This document shows, piece by piece, positions 39,100-48,509 of a stretch of 64,000 bases of DNA (position 1 is the stretch's first letter; the number at the start of each line of letters is the position of its first letter). The notes beneath the pieces were generated by a model. It did not search any database and was not told where the DNA came from. It saw nothing but the letters and a program-made list of their open reading frames with translations. Location: positions 186,001 to 250,000 of the forward strand of contig NZ_JAPNLM010000003.1 of the NCBI RefSeq assembly GCF_026627255.1. The letters run 5' to 3'. A program made the position numbers and the translations under genes. The DNA comes from Streptomyces antarcticus (GTDB taxonomy: Bacteria; Actinomycetota; Actinomycetes; Streptomycetales; Streptomycetaceae).

Positions 39100-41232
39100 A
39101 TGACCGGCCACTACTGGATATCGGCTCCCCGGCGCCGTGAGCGCGACCGGCTGCGGGCCGGCCTCGGACTGCCTTCCCCGCTGACGGTGGTGGACGCGCA
39201 CCGGCGCCTCCGGGGGCCCTACACGGCGGCCGGTGAGCTGCTGCGGCAGGTGGCGCCGGACGCGCTGCGCCGACAGCCGGAGCTGGCCGCCCGCCACTAC
39301 ATCGAACTCCAGGAGAGCACACCGGAGCTGGCGTCCCTGGTGCCGCCGAAGGAGAGGGCGCTGGAGCAGAACGCCAAGGCGCCGGGCGAGGCGACCAGGT
39401 ACCCGGCCCGGCTGCACTCGCTGCGGGTCGCGCACGGCCTCGTGGACTTCCTGCTCGCCGCCCTGCCCGGCACCGGGGACGGTCCGCGCACCCTCGTGGT
39501 GGAGAACGTCCACCACGCGGACGTCACCGACCGGGAGTTCCTCGCCGCCGCGCTGCGGCGCATCCCCGCGGAGCTGCTCACCCTCGTCGTCGCCACCGAC
39601 ACGGACACCCTCGCCGACCCTCCCGGCATGCTGTCGGTCTCCCTCCCCTCGGAACTCGCGACGCGGACCACCCGCATCCACGGCCCGGGCACCGCGTCCG
39701 GCCCCGGGACCGACGGCGCGGACGACCGTACGCAGACGCCGCTCCAGGCGGCCGCCCGGTACGTCGAGGGGGAGTGCGTCCACGACGACCCCGCGCTGCA
39801 CGCCGCGTACCGGGCGATCAGCGACGAGGAGCGCGCCGGCCTGCACGACCGCAGGGCCGCGGCACTGGCCTCCCGCGCGGAGGCGGAACCGTCCCTGAAG
39901 CTGGGCGCCCTGCCGTACCACCTGCTGCGGGGCAGCGACTCCGACGGCGCCGGCCTCGACGCCCTGAGGTGGGCCCAGGCCCGCTGCAAGTATTTCGGCT
40001 TCTACCACGCCGCGGCCGAGATGGGCGAGGAGGGCCGCCACCGGGCGGACCCCGTCACCCGCCCCGACCTCTGGTGGCCCTTCACCCGGGAGACGGGCGT
40101 GTGCCTGGCCGCCGCCGGGCGGCCGGAGGAGTCGGCCGCGGTACAGGAGGAGGCCCGGGCGGCGACCGCCATGCCCAAGCACCACATGAGCCTCGCCTAC
40201 GAGACGGGCATGCTCTACGCCCGCCACTTCCCGCCCGAACTGCGCGACGACCGGCGGGCCAGGGCTTACGTCAACCAGGCCATCGCGATCTCGGACCTGC
40301 TGCCCGACCCCAAGGAACGCGCCTTCTACTCGGTGTTCAACCGCAACGGGCTCGCCCTGGTGGAGGTCAGGGCCGGCCGGCCCGACGAGGCGCTGCGGCT
40401 GCTCGACGAGGGGATCGAGCGGCTGGACCGCGAACTGGGCATCGGCGAGCGGACCTGGCACCGCGTGGGCCTGCGCTACAACCGGGCCCAGGTGAACGGC
40501 ATGAGCGGCCGGCTGGAGGAGGCGCTCGCCGACTACGCCTCGATCATCGACGCGGACAGCGACTTCGCCGACCACTACTTCAACCGCGGCAGCATGCTGC
40601 GCCGTCTGGGCCGAGTCGAAGAGGCCATCGCGGACTACGAGAGGGCACTGGCCCTGGAGCCGCCCTTCCCCGAGGCGCATTACAACCGGGGCGAGGCCCT
40701 GTTGGAACTCGGCGACGCCGAGGGAGCACGGGCCGACTTCGACCGGACCCTGGAACTGGAGCCCGGACACCTGGAGGCGCTGCTCGCGCGCGCGGGCCTG
40801 CTGGCCGACCAGGGCGACGACCGGGCCGCACTGGAGGACGTGACGGCCGGACTGCGGCTCGACCCCGAACACCCGCACCTGCTCTGTCTGCGGGGACGCC
40901 TGTGGGGCGAGGAAGGCCGGACGGCCGAAGCGCGTGCTTCCCTGTCGGAGGCCCTGCGCCTCGACCCCGAGCTGGCCGAGGCGTGGGCGATCAAGGCCGA
41001 ACTCGCCTTCCTGGAGGGGGACCTGGCCGGGGCGCTGGCCGACTTCGACCGTGCGGTGGACCTCGAGGGCCGGCCCGACTTCCGGTTCAACCGGGGTGTG
41101 GTGCACGAAGCGGCGGGCAGCTTCGAACGGGCCGTGGCCGACTTCGAGGCGGTCTTGGCCGTGACCGACGACTCCGAGGCGCGGAGCCGTCGGGAGACCT
41201 GCCTGCGCGCGGCCGAGCGCGCTCACGCGTAG
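39100..41232 (+). CDS. TPR protein with a P-loop-less STAND-ATPase remnant
   Basis: 710 aa, starting at the ATG at 39100 with GAAAGG upstream. Residues about 1-270 resemble the ATPase part of LuxR/AfsR-type STAND proteins. A Walker-B-like strand (TLVVENVHHADVTDREFL, about 131-148) is followed by LLTLVVATDTD, but I see no GxxxxGK[ST] Walker A in the expected N-terminal region. About 290-700 are tetratricopeptide repeats, with at least seven clear units near the end (e.g. AIADYERALALEPPFPEAHYNRGEAL). It is probably a scaffold in the same operon as the RRE-peptidase, presenting or sensing the peptide. ATP binding looks unlikely. Confidence 0.88.
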   Translation: MTGHYWISAPRRRERDRLRAGLGLPSPLTVVDAHRRLRGPYTAAGELLRQVAPDALRRQPELAARHYIELQESTPELASLVPPKERALEQNAKAPGEATRYPARLHSLRVAHGLVDFLLAALPGTGDGPRTLVVENVHHADVTDREFLAAALRRIPAELLTLVVATDTDTLADPPGMLSVSLPSELATRTTRIHGPGTASGPGTDGADDRTQTPLQAAARYVEGECVHDDPALHAAYRAISDEERAGLHDRRAAALASRAEAEPSLKLGALPYHLLRGSDSDGAGLDALRWAQARCKYFGFYHAAAEMGEEGRHRADPVTRPDLWWPFTRETGVCLAAAGRPEESAAVQEEARAATAMPKHHMSLAYETGMLYARHFPPELRDDRRARAYVNQAIAISDLLPDPKERAFYSVFNRNGLALVEVRAGRPDEALRLLDEGIERLDRELGIGERTWHRVGLRYNRAQVNGMSGRLEEALADYASIIDADSDFADHYFNRGSMLRRLGRVEEAIADYERALALEPPFPEAHYNRGEALLELGDAEGARADFDRTLELEPGHLEALLARAGLLADQGDDRAALEDVTAGLRLDPEHPHLLCLRGRLWGEEGRTAEARASLSEALRLDPELAEAWAIKAELAFLEGDLAGALADFDRAVDLEGRPDFRFNRGVVHEAAGSFERAVADFEAVLAVTDDSEARSRRETCLRAAERAHA

Positions 41233-41240
41233 GGGGCCGG

Positions 41241-41885
41241 GTGGACCTCCGACAGCAGGAGAAGCGGCAGGGCCGGGAACACGAACAGGACCGGGGCCAA
41301 GGCCAGGACCGGGACCAAGGCCAGGGCCAGGGCCGGGACCAAGGCCAGGGCCGGGACCTGGGTGGCCGAGGCCGTGGGGCCGGGCCGGCGGACGGGTTCA
41401 CGGAGGCGATGTCACGGCTGGTGTCAGGGGTGGCGGTCGTCTCCGCCCGGCGGGACGACGGGCGGCCCTGCGGGCTGCTCGTGTCGTCCCTCTGCTCCTA
41501 CAGCGCGTCCCCGCCCTCGATCCTGGTGGCGCTGGCCCGGAGTTCGCGTACCTGCCGGGAGCTCGCCGCGGGACCGGGCGCGCACTTCGGCGTCCACCTG
41601 CTGGCACGCACCCACTCCGCCCTGGCCCAGACCTTCGCGGGCAGCTCCGAGGACAAGTTCGCCGACGTGCTCTGGGAGTGGGACGGGCCGGTTCCCCGGC
41701 TGGCCGGCGTCCCGGTCTACGCGAAGTGCCGTACGGGCGTGCTGCTCCCGCACGGTGACCACGTGATCGTGGTGGGCGAGGTGGTCGACTGCGCGGTGGC
41801 GGAGGCCGAGCCCCTGGTGTACTTCCGCCGACGCCTCGACTGGAGTCTGGGCCCACCCGCACGCGGTCGTCCTCCCGCCGGCTGA
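41241..41885 (+). CDS. Flavin reductase-like (FMN-binding split barrel) protein
   Basis: 214 aa if it starts at the GTG at 41241, 8 bases after the TPR stop; the true start is uncertain. The enzyme domain begins at about residue 53 (FTEAMSRLVSGVAVVSARRDDGRPCGLLVSSLCSYSASPPSILVALARSSRT), a textbook opening for the Flavin_Reduct family, and ends PLVYFRRRLDWSL. Members reduce FMN/FAD for two-component monooxygenases or act as FMN enzymes. The stretch before the domain (about residues 8-45) is a GQGQDRDQGQGQG-type low-complexity tract, unusual for the family; an ATG at 41409 would remove it. Tight spacing with the TPR gene suggests it belongs to the peptide locus and may supply reduced flavin. 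Confidence 0.8.
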   Translation: MDLRQQEKRQGREHEQDRGQGQDRDQGQGQGRDQGQGRDLGGRGRGAGPADGFTEAMSRLVSGVAVVSARRDDGRPCGLLVSSLCSYSASPPSILVALARSSRTCRELAAGPGAHFGVHLLARTHSALAQTFAGSSEDKFADVLWEWDGPVPRLAGVPVYAKCRTGVLLPHGDHVIVVGEVVDCAVAEAEPLVYFRRRLDWSLGPPARGRPPAG

Positions 41886-41915
41886 CCGGCCGCTGGGGCG
41901 GGGGCCGGTCGTGGC

Positions 41916-41945
41916 CGGGCCGATGGCCCGGGCACGGGCCCGTGC
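41916..41945. terminator. Hairpins between convergent genes
   Basis: CGGGCC-GAT-GGCCCG (41916-41930) is followed by a perfect 14-base palindrome GCACGGGCCCGTGC (41932-41945). Both lie between the flavin reductase gene and the convergent SARP gene and could terminate both. Confidence 0.55.
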
Positions 41946-41966
41946 GGAGGCGGCCGTCCCGAGGCG

Positions 41967-42920
41967 TCAGCCGTCGAGCCCGGCCGGCCGGAGCACCACC
42001 GCGGGGCGGCAGCGGTCGTGCCGGGCGTTGTCCGGCCGGGCGCCGCTCAGCAGCGTCTGCTGCGCCGTGCGCAGGCCCGGTCCCGGTTCGATGCCGGTGT
42101 TCTCCACCACGGTGCGCCGGGCACGGGCGTAGGCGTTCAGCGCTTCGGCGCGGCGCCCCGCCGTGGCCAGGGCGAGCATCAACTGCTCGTGGAAGTCCTC
42201 GCGGAGGGGGTGGCGTGCGCAGAGCTCCTCCAGCTCGCCGACGACCTCGCGCGCCCTGCCCGTGCAGATGTCGGCGCCGATCCGGTCGTGCACCAGAGCC
42301 AGTCGTTCTTCCTCGAGCCGCACGGTGTAGTGCGCGGGAAGGCCCGCCTGCCCAAGTTCTCCGGGGGAGGTGCCCCGCCAGAGGGCGAGGGCTTGATGAA
42401 ACGATTCTGCCGAGGTGGTGCAGTCTCCCGCGGCCCTCTGGTCCCGGCCGAGCCCGGCCAGCGCGCGGAACCGGTCGAGATCCAGGTCGCCCGGTCGTAC
42501 GCGCAGCAGATAGCCGTTCCCGGCGGTGAGCAGCAGCGGATGCCGCCGGGCGTCGCCGCCGCCGCGGCTGTGCGCGGGGTCCAGGACGCGCCGCAGTCCC
42601 GACACGTACATCTGGACGGCGGCCACGGCCGACGGGGGCGGCCGGTCGTCCCAGAGCTCGCCGATCAGCGTGCAGATCGGGAAGCGCCGGTTGGCGTGGA
42701 GCAGGAGCAGTGTGAGCAGGGCGCGCCGCTTGAGGGACGTGGGCGTGCAGAGCACCCCCGCCCGATGGACCTCGAGGGGGCCCAGGATCCGGTACGTCGG
42801 CCCGTCCGCCGGCGCGGGCTCGCTCTCCGCGTCCCCGGGCCGGGCCGGCAGGCCGGGGACGGTCCCCGTACAGCCGGGTAAGGAAGGGTCTGCCGAGGAT
42901 CTTTCCGTTCTGGCCAGCAC
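41967..42920 (-). CDS. SARP-family transcriptional regulator
   Basis: 317 aa on the minus strand from the GTG at 42920, with a GGGGGTGG ribosome binding site. Residues about 40-135 form an OmpR-type winged helix (YRILGPLEVHRAG…LLTLLLLHANRRFPICTLIGELWDDRPPPSAVAAVQMYVSGLRRVL). About 140-290 is the bacterial transcriptional activation (BTAD) helical domain (LDLDRFRALAGLG…LREDFHEQLMLALATAGRRAEALNAY…IEPGPGL). SARPs activate secondary-metabolite clusters by binding direct repeats. It is convergent with the peptide/RRE-peptidase operon and is the obvious candidate regulator for it. It has no ATPase or TPR extension, so it is the short SARP type. Confidence 0.93.
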   Translation of the reverse strand: MLARTERSSADPSLPGCTGTVPGLPARPGDAESEPAPADGPTYRILGPLEVHRAGVLCTPTSLKRRALLTLLLLHANRRFPICTLIGELWDDRPPPSAVAAVQMYVSGLRRVLDPAHSRGGGDARRHPLLLTAGNGYLLRVRPGDLDLDRFRALAGLGRDQRAAGDCTTSAESFHQALALWRGTSPGELGQAGLPAHYTVRLEEERLALVHDRIGADICTGRAREVVGELEELCARHPLREDFHEQLMLALATAGRRAEALNAYARARRTVVENTGIEPGPGLRTAQQTLLSGARPDNARHDRCRPAVVLRPAGLDG

Positions 42921-43036
42921 TGATCTGCCACCCCCGCGTCACCGGCGCGCCCTCAGGCGCGCTGTCCTGTCGGTCGGCACGCGGTAGGGCCTACCGGCGC
43001 TCACGTCATGGATACGGGATCGAAGGAGAGAGTGTC

Positions 43037-43183
43037 ATGGGCTCGAACAAGCCAAGTTCGGTACGGGCGGGGCGTCACCGGCGCGTCGTCCCCCCTTACC
43101 GCTCCCGCTCAAACTCAGCCAAACATCCGGTCACCCGGACCGACTCGGGACTTCGCCTTGGCAGCGGGCCGCCACGGGGTTAG
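43037..43183 (+). CDS. Possible 48-aa peptide ORF
   Basis: The ATG at 43037 stands 6 bases after AAGGAGAG (43023-43030), a strong ribosome binding site in the SARP-peptidase intergenic region. The product (MGSNKPSSVRAGRHRRVVPP…) is basic and unlike known families. Its end overlaps the -10 box of the peptidase promoter, and its codon use is not convincing. It may be a small peptide or a chance ORF. Confidence 0.3.
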   Translation: MGSNKPSSVRAGRHRRVVPPYRSRSNSAKHPVTRTDSGLRLGSGPPRG

Positions 43184-43186
43184 CGT
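43158..43186 (+). promoter_or_regulatory. Promoter of the M28 peptidase gene
   Basis: TTGGCA (43158-43163) and TAGCGT (43181-43186) are separated by exactly 17 bases, a good match to the Streptomyces HrdB consensus. The peptidase ATG is 76 bases downstream of the -10. Confidence 0.7.
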
Positions 43187-43261
43187 GCCTCGATCTCCTC
43201 CCGCTGAGCCCGTTCATCCTGACCGTCGAGCGATCCATCGACCTGCAGTGAGAGGAACTCC

Positions 43262-44818
43262 ATGTCCGCACGTCGCATCGCGGCGGCGACGGCCACCCTG
43301 GCCGCCGCGGCACTCGTCTCCCCCCTCCTGTTCGCCGGGCCCGCCACAGCGGAGGCCGACGACCCGGGCCGGGCCGGCCGGGGCGACGCGCTGGCCGCGA
43401 AGCTCGTCAGGGAGTCGACGGCCAAGGACGCCTTCCGGCACCTGAAGACCTTCCAGGCGATAGCCGACTACAACGGCGGCACACGGGTGGCGAGTTCCAG
43501 GGGCCACGAGCAGTCGGCCGCCTACGTGGAAGGGGTCCTCAGAGCCGCCGGCTACCGGCTCTCCCGCCAGGAGTTCGACTTCGCCTACACCGACGACATC
43601 GCCGAGTCCCTGACCGTGCTCTCGCCCACCCCGCGCGACATCACCCTCCAGCTGATGGCCTACACCGCCAAGGGCCCCGAGGGCGGTGTGACCGCGGACG
43701 TGGCCGTCGTCCCCGTGGACGCCGACGCCACCCACGGCTGCGAGCCCACCGACTTCGCCGCGGGCGCCTTCACCGGCAGGATCGCACTGATCAAGCGCGG
43801 CGGCTGCTCCTTCGCCGTCAAGCAGGCCAACGCCCACGCCGCCGGCGCGCTCGGCGCCGTCGTGTACAACAACACCACGGGCAAGATCAACGGCACCATC
43901 GGCGACGCGGCCCTCGCGAAGATCCCCACCGGCGGCATCAGCCAGGAGGACGGCGAGACGCTGGCCGCCGAGGCCACCGCGGGCCCGGTCACGGTCACCC
44001 TCGACATCCACGAGCTTCGGGAGAACCGCAGGACCTTCAACGTGGTGGCGGAGACCCGCGGCGGCGACGCGGCCGACACCGTGTTCCTCGGTTCGCACCT
44101 GGACTCGCTCCACGACAGCCCGGGCATCAACGACAACGGCTCGGGCTCGGCCGGTCTCCTCCAGGTCGCGGTCAGGCTGGCCAAGTCCCAGGACAAGGTC
44201 GGGAACAAGGTCAAGTTCGCCTGGTGGTCGGCCGAGGAGTTCGGGGTGCTGGGCTCGCAGGCGTACCTCGCCTCCCTGCCGGAAGAGCAGCGGAAGCAGA
44301 TCAGGCTCTACCTGAACTTCGACACGATCGCCTCCCCGAACGCCGCCTACTTCGTCCACGACGGCGACGACTCCGACGGCGTCGGCGCCGGCCCGGGCCC
44401 GGAGGGATCCGCCCAGCTGGAGAAGGGCATCACGGACTTCCTCGGCTCGAAGCGGATCCCGTACGAGGGCACCGACTTCACCGGCCTATCGGACTACGCC
44501 CCGTTCATCGCGGCGGGGATCCCCTCCGGCGGCACCTTCGCCGGGGCCGACGGCATCAAGACCGAGTCCCAGGCCGCCAGGTTCGGCGGCCTGGCGGGTG
44601 TCGCGTACGACGTGAACCACCACACGGCCGGCGACGACCTGACGAACATCGACATGCGGGCGCTCGACGTCAACATCGACGTCATCGCCGACGCGGTCGG
44701 CCACTACGCGCACGACCTCGGCCCGCTCACCCGACCCGCGAACACCGCTCGTACGGAGGGTGCCCGTACGGACGCCGCCCGGGACGGCGCCGACGGCGAC
44801 GCGCCCGTGACGGGGTAG
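43262..44818 (+). CDS. Secreted M28-family aminopeptidase with PA domain
   Basis: 518 aa, starting at the ATG at 43262 with GAGGAA upstream. Residues 1-31 are a Sec-type signal peptide (Arg-rich start, hydrophobic core, ATA-EA cleavage zone). About 120-250 is a protease-associated (PA) insert (GRIALIKRGGCSFAVKQANAHAAGALGAVVYNN). The M28 core follows. GSHLDSL and GINDNGSGSAGLL give the first His/Asp and bridging Asp, WWSAEEFG the catalytic and metal-binding Glu pair, FDTIASPN the next Asp, and HHTAGDD the last His. This is the S. griseus aminopeptidase class, which removes N-terminal residues with two zinc ions. The short C-terminal tail is charged. Confidence 0.95.
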   Translation: MSARRIAAATATLAAAALVSPLLFAGPATAEADDPGRAGRGDALAAKLVRESTAKDAFRHLKTFQAIADYNGGTRVASSRGHEQSAAYVEGVLRAAGYRLSRQEFDFAYTDDIAESLTVLSPTPRDITLQLMAYTAKGPEGGVTADVAVVPVDADATHGCEPTDFAAGAFTGRIALIKRGGCSFAVKQANAHAAGALGAVVYNNTTGKINGTIGDAALAKIPTGGISQEDGETLAAEATAGPVTVTLDIHELRENRRTFNVVAETRGGDAADTVFLGSHLDSLHDSPGINDNGSGSAGLLQVAVRLAKSQDKVGNKVKFAWWSAEEFGVLGSQAYLASLPEEQRKQIRLYLNFDTIASPNAAYFVHDGDDSDGVGAGPGPEGSAQLEKGITDFLGSKRIPYEGTDFTGLSDYAPFIAAGIPSGGTFAGADGIKTESQAARFGGLAGVAYDVNHHTAGDDLTNIDMRALDVNIDVIADAVGHYAHDLGPLTRPANTARTEGARTDAARDGADGDAPVTG

Positions 44819-44895
44819 GCAGTCGACTCTCCTGACGTTCCATCCCCGCAGCGGGCCCGCATGGGGTCCGTGACCGGTCCGGCGGTCAAGGGCTG

Positions 44896-44925
44896 CCCGG
44901 CCTTCGTTCCGACAGCGAGGCCGGG
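44896..44925. terminator. Hairpin between convergent peptidase and PPIase genes
   Basis: Perfect 8-bp arms CCCGGCCT (44896-44903) and AGGCCGGG (44918-44925) enclose a 14-base loop. The hairpin lies between the stop codons of two convergent genes and probably acts as a bidirectional terminator. Confidence 0.5.
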
Positions 44926-44957
44926 GAGAAGAGGCCCGGGGGATGGGCAGGCCTACC

Positions 44958-45335
44958 TCAGACGACGGAGAGCAGGTCCACCACGAAGACGAGCGTGGAT
45001 CCCGCCGGGATCAACGGCGAGGGGGACTGGTTGCCGTAGCCGAGGCGCGGGGGGACGATGATCTCGCGCCGGCCGCCGACCTTCATCCCCCTGAGTCCCC
45101 GGTCCCAGCCCTTGATGACCCTGCCGCCACCCACGGCGAACTTGAACGGCTGGCCCCGGTCCCAGGAGGCGTCGAACTCCGCTCCGGACTCGAAGGTGAC
45201 CCCGACGTAGTGAACCCGGACCACCCTGCCCGGCTTCGCCTCGGGCCCGTCCCCGACGACGAGGTCCCGGATCGTCAGCTCCTCGGGAGCGTCACCCCCG
45301 GGAAGTTCGATCTCGGGCTTCGTCAGTTCACTCAC
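44958..45335 (-). CDS. FKBP-type peptidyl-prolyl cis-trans isomerase
   Basis: 125 aa on the minus strand from the GTG at 45335. The FKBP core is complete: VRVHYVGVTFESGAEFDASWDRGQPFKFAVGGGRVIKGWDRGL, then GMKVGGRREIIVPPRLGYG and IPAGSTLVFVVDLL. No signal peptide is present, so it should be cytoplasmic. It accelerates prolyl isomerisation in protein folding and would bind FK506-type ligands. Confidence 0.95.
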   Translation of the reverse strand: MSELTKPEIELPGGDAPEELTIRDLVVGDGPEAKPGRVVRVHYVGVTFESGAEFDASWDRGQPFKFAVGGGRVIKGWDRGLRGMKVGGRREIIVPPRLGYGNQSPSPLIPAGSTLVFVVDLLSVV

Positions 45336-45486
45336 ATCAGCCTCATCACTCTCCGCCGGAAGCCCTCGTGCAGACCATCCGGGCGCATGGTCACTCCATG
45401 CGGCAGGTGATCACGCTACCGAGAACGCCGATCGACCGAAGAACATCAAACCCCACGGACCACGGCGCGGCGCCTTCCGAAGACGC

Positions 45487-47010
45487 TCAGAAGAACCCTA
45501 GCTTCTTCGGAGAGTAGGAGACGAGGAGGTTCTTCGTCTGCTGGTAGTGCTCCAGCATCATCTTGTGGGTCTCGCGGCCGATGCCGGACTGCTTGTAGCC
45601 GCCGAAGGCCGCGTGGGCCGGGTAGGCGTGGTAGCAGTTCGTCCAGACGCGTCCCGCCTGGATCGCCCGGCCCGCGCGGTAGGCCGTATTGACGTCGCGG
45701 GTCCACACTCCCGCGCCCAGGCCGTACGCCGTGTCGTTGGCGATCCGGATGGCGTCGTCGAAGTCCTGGAAGGACGTCACCGAGACCACCGGGCCGAAGA
45801 TCTCCTCCTGGAAGATCCGCATGCGGTTGTCGCCCTCGAACACCGTCGGCTGGATGTAGTACCCACCCGACAGGTCGCCGCCGTGTGCGATGGGCTCTCC
45901 GCCCGTGAGGACCTTCGCGCCCTCCTGCCGGCCTATCTCCACGTACGACAGGATCTTCCGCAGCTGCTCCTGCGACGCCTGCGCGCCGATCATCGTGTCC
46001 GTGTCCAACGGGTGCCCCGGCACGATCAGTTCGGTGCGCGCGACGGCCGCGTCGAGGAAGTCCGCGTACCGGCCGCGCTCGATCAGGGCGCGCGAGGGGC
46101 TCGTGCACACCTCGCCCTGGTTGAGGGCGAACATGGTGAAGCCCTCGAGCGCCTTGTCGCGCAGTTCGTCGTCCGTCGTCCAGATGTCGTCGAAGAAGAG
46201 GTTGGGGCTCTTGCCGCCGAGTTCCAGCGTCACCGGCTTCAGGTGTTCCGCCGCGTACTGCATGATCAGCCGGCCCGTGGACGTCTCCCCGGTGAACGCG
46301 ATCTTCGCCACGCGCGGGCTGGAGGCGAGCGGCTTGCCGGCCTCCTCGCCGAAGCCGTTGACGATGTTCACCACGCCCGGCGGCAGCAGGTCCGCGACCA
46401 GGCTCAGCCAGAAGTGGACGGAGGCCGGCGTCTGTTCGGCCGGTTTCAGCACCACCGTGTTCCCGGCCGCCAGCGCCGGTGCGAGCTTCCACACCGCCAT
46501 CAGGATCGGGAAGTTCCACGGGATGATCTGGCCGACGACACCCAGCGGCTCGTGGAAGTGGTAAGCCACCGTGTCGTCGTCGATCTGGCTGAGCGCCCCC
46601 TCCTGCGCGCGCAGTGCTCCCGCGAAGTAGCGGAACTGGTCCACGGCCAGCGGGATGTCGGCCGCCAGGGTCTCCCGGACCGGCTTGCCGTTCTCCCAGG
46701 TCTCGGCGACGGCCAGGGCCTCCAGGTTCTGTTCCATCCGGTCCGCGACGCGCAGCAGGATCGTGGACCGCTCCGCGACGGAGGTGCGCCCCCAGGCAGG
46801 GGCGGCCGCGTGCGCCGCGTCCAGTGCCGCCTCGACGTCCTCGGCCGTTCCCCGCGCGACCTCCGTGAACGCCTCGCCGTTCACGGGGGAGGGGTTGGCG
46901 AAGTACCGGCCGCGGACCGGTTCGACGTACTCGCCGCCGATGAAGTGGCCGTAGCGGGACGCGTACGACATGAGCGCCCCTTCGGATCCGGGCGCAGCGT
47001 AACGGGCCAT
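45487..47010 (-). CDS. NAD-dependent aldehyde dehydrogenase (acetaldehyde/ExaC type)
   Basis: 507 aa on the minus strand. I chose the ATG at 47010 ([11 protein letters not shown]) because AGAGAGG precedes it. The ALDH family signatures are all present: [34 protein letters not shown] (cofactor site), [10 protein letters not shown] with its general-base Glu, [11 protein letters not shown] with the catalytic Cys, [10 protein letters not shown], and [15 protein letters not shown]. Length and sequence resemble the Adh/ExaC-like group that oxidises acetaldehyde and other short aldehydes. The GAF-domain regulator gene lies just upstream on the same strand, 52 bases away, and is likely co-transcribed. 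Confidence 0.95.
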   Translation of the reverse strand: MARYAAPGSEGALMSYASRYGHFIGGEYVEPVRGRYFANPSPVNGEAFTEVARGTAEDVEAALDAAHAAAPAWGRTSVAERSTILLRVADRMEQNLEALAVAETWENGKPVRETLAADIPLAVDQFRYFAGALRAQEGALSQIDDDTVAYHFHEPLGVVGQIIPWNFPILMAVWKLAPALAAGNTVVLKPAEQTPASVHFWLSLVADLLPPGVVNIVNGFGEEAGKPLASSPRVAKIAFTGETSTGRLIMQYAAEHLKPVTLELGGKSPNLFFDDIWTTDDELRDKALEGFTMFALNQGEVCTSPSRALIERGRYADFLDAAVARTELIVPGHPLDTDTMIGAQASQEQLRKILSYVEIGRQEGAKVLTGGEPIAHGGDLSGGYYIQPTVFEGDNRMRIFQEEIFGPVVSVTSFQDFDDAIRIANDTAYGLGAGVWTRDVNTAYRAGRAIQAGRVWTNCYHAYPAHAAFGGYKQSGIGRETHKMMLEHYQQTKNLLVSYSPKKLGFF

Positions 47011-47062
47011 GGTGGCCTCTCTTGCCGGGCGCCGCCGCCGTCCGGCAGCGCTCGACAGGACG

Positions 47063-48385
47063 CTAGGGGCCCGCGGGTTGCGACCGGGTTGCACGTCCGC
47101 CACGGACCGCCTCCGGGCGTACGGGGCCCTGCCCCGGGCCCAGTTCGAGGTCCAGGGCGCGTACGCGGGCCAGCGCCGCCGCCCGCCGCCCGGGCGGCAG
47201 CGCGTACGCCAGGGCCCGCCAGGCCTCCGGGTCGTCCGCGCCCCAGGGGCTGCACACCCAGTCCGTCAGCAGCCCGGCGTCGGCCCGGGCGACGACCGCG
47301 GCCCGCGCCTGGTCCTCGATGCGCCGGCGCAGCCGGACGATGCCCGGCGCCGTGGAAGCGGGCAGCAGGGGGCCGGGGTACCGGTGCAGGGCGGCGGAGA
47401 CGGCTCCGCCGGCCAGGTGCCGGGTCAGGGCGGTGAAGTCCGACGCCAGCGCAGCGGCCGTACGGTAGGGCCGCGACAGCGGTGCGCGGTCGCCCAGGAC
47501 CCCGCGCAGCCGTGACATCTCGGCTCGCAACGTCACCGGTGACACGGACTCGTCCTCGTAGAGCGCGATCGTCAGTTCCTCGCCCGACAGGCCCTCCGGG
47601 TGGTGCGCCAGCAGGGCCATGATCTCGCTGTGCCGCCGGCTCAGCCGCACCGTGCGCCCCCCGGTGCCCAGCAGTGCCTCGTCCCGGCCGAGCGCGGTGA
47701 GCGTGTCCGCGGCGGCGGCCGGGTCCGGGGCGAGGAGGGCCAGCTGGGCCTCGGCCGCCCTGGCCACCGCACGCACGAAGGCGAGGGAGTGCGGGTGCGC
47801 GAGCCCGTCGCCCCCGGTGATGTCCACCGCACCCAGCACCCCGCCGGTCCGCGGGTCCCGCACCGGGGCCGCCGCACAGGTCCACGGGTGCACGCGACGG
47901 CTGAAGTGCTCCGCCCCGAAGACCTGTACGGGTTCGCCGACCGCGACCGCCGTGCCGGGCGCGTTGGTGCCCATCGCCGTCTCCGACCAGCGCGCCCCGG
48001 GGACGAAGCCGAGCCGCTCCGCCCGCCGTAGGGTGCCCGGCTCGCCCTCCACCCAGAGCAGGCTGCCCCGCGCGTCGCACACCGCCATCAGATGCGCCCC
48101 GTGCGCCGCGAAGGTTCCCACGAGGTCCCGGAACACCGGCATCACCCGCGCCAGCGGATGCTCCGCGCGGTACCGCCGCAGCTCCGCCTCCGCCAGTTCC
48201 ACCCGGGGCGCGCACTCGGGGCTGACCCGGGCCCGGGCACACCGCCGCCACGACCTCGCGATCACCGCCCGGACCGGCGCCTCGACCCGGCCGTCCCGGG
48301 TGAACGCGGCGTGCGCGCGCCGCAGTTCCCGCGTGCGCTCGACGGGGTCGGCCCCGCCCGGCAGCGCCACCAACGGATCGCCCAT
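47063..48385 (-). CDS. GAF-domain (AcoR-like) transcriptional regulator
   Basis: 440 aa on the minus strand from the ATG at 48385, behind GGGGAGGG. The N-terminal region ([17 protein letters not shown]) and the GAF domain (about 75-215: [17 protein letters not shown]…[18 protein letters not shown]…[33 protein letters not shown]) match AcoR-type sensors. The AAA+ sigma-54 module is missing, as expected in Streptomyces. Instead, a helical region (about 250-330: [32 protein letters not shown]…[13 protein letters not shown]) looks like a winged-helix DNA-binding output. It most likely controls the adjacent aldehyde dehydrogenase gene in response to an alcohol or aldehyde. Confidence 0.88.
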   Translation of the reverse strand: MGDPLVALPGGADPVERTRELRRAHAAFTRDGRVEAPVRAVIARSWRRCARARVSPECAPRVELAEAELRRYRAEHPLARVMPVFRDLVGTFAAHGAHLMAVCDARGSLLWVEGEPGTLRRAERLGFVPGARWSETAMGTNAPGTAVAVGEPVQVFGAEHFSRRVHPWTCAAAPVRDPRTGGVLGAVDITGGDGLAHPHSLAFVRAVARAAEAQLALLAPDPAAAADTLTALGRDEALLGTGGRTVRLSRRHSEIMALLAHHPEGLSGEELTIALYEDESVSPVTLRAEMSRLRGVLGDRAPLSRPYRTAAALASDFTALTRHLAGGAVSAALHRYPGPLLPASTAPGIVRLRRRIEDQARAAVVARADAGLLTDWVCSPWGADDPEAWRALAYALPPGRRAAALARVRALDLELGPGQGPVRPEAVRGGRATRSQPAGP

Positions 48386-48509
48386 GTCACCCTCCCCTGG
48401 TGTCGCGGTCCCCGGAGCGCCCCCATCGTCGTCCCGCTTTCCGGCCCCGACAAGCGGTACGTCGGCCAGCGCGCCGGCCGTAAGGGGCCGGGCGGTGCGA
48501 CGGCACCCC

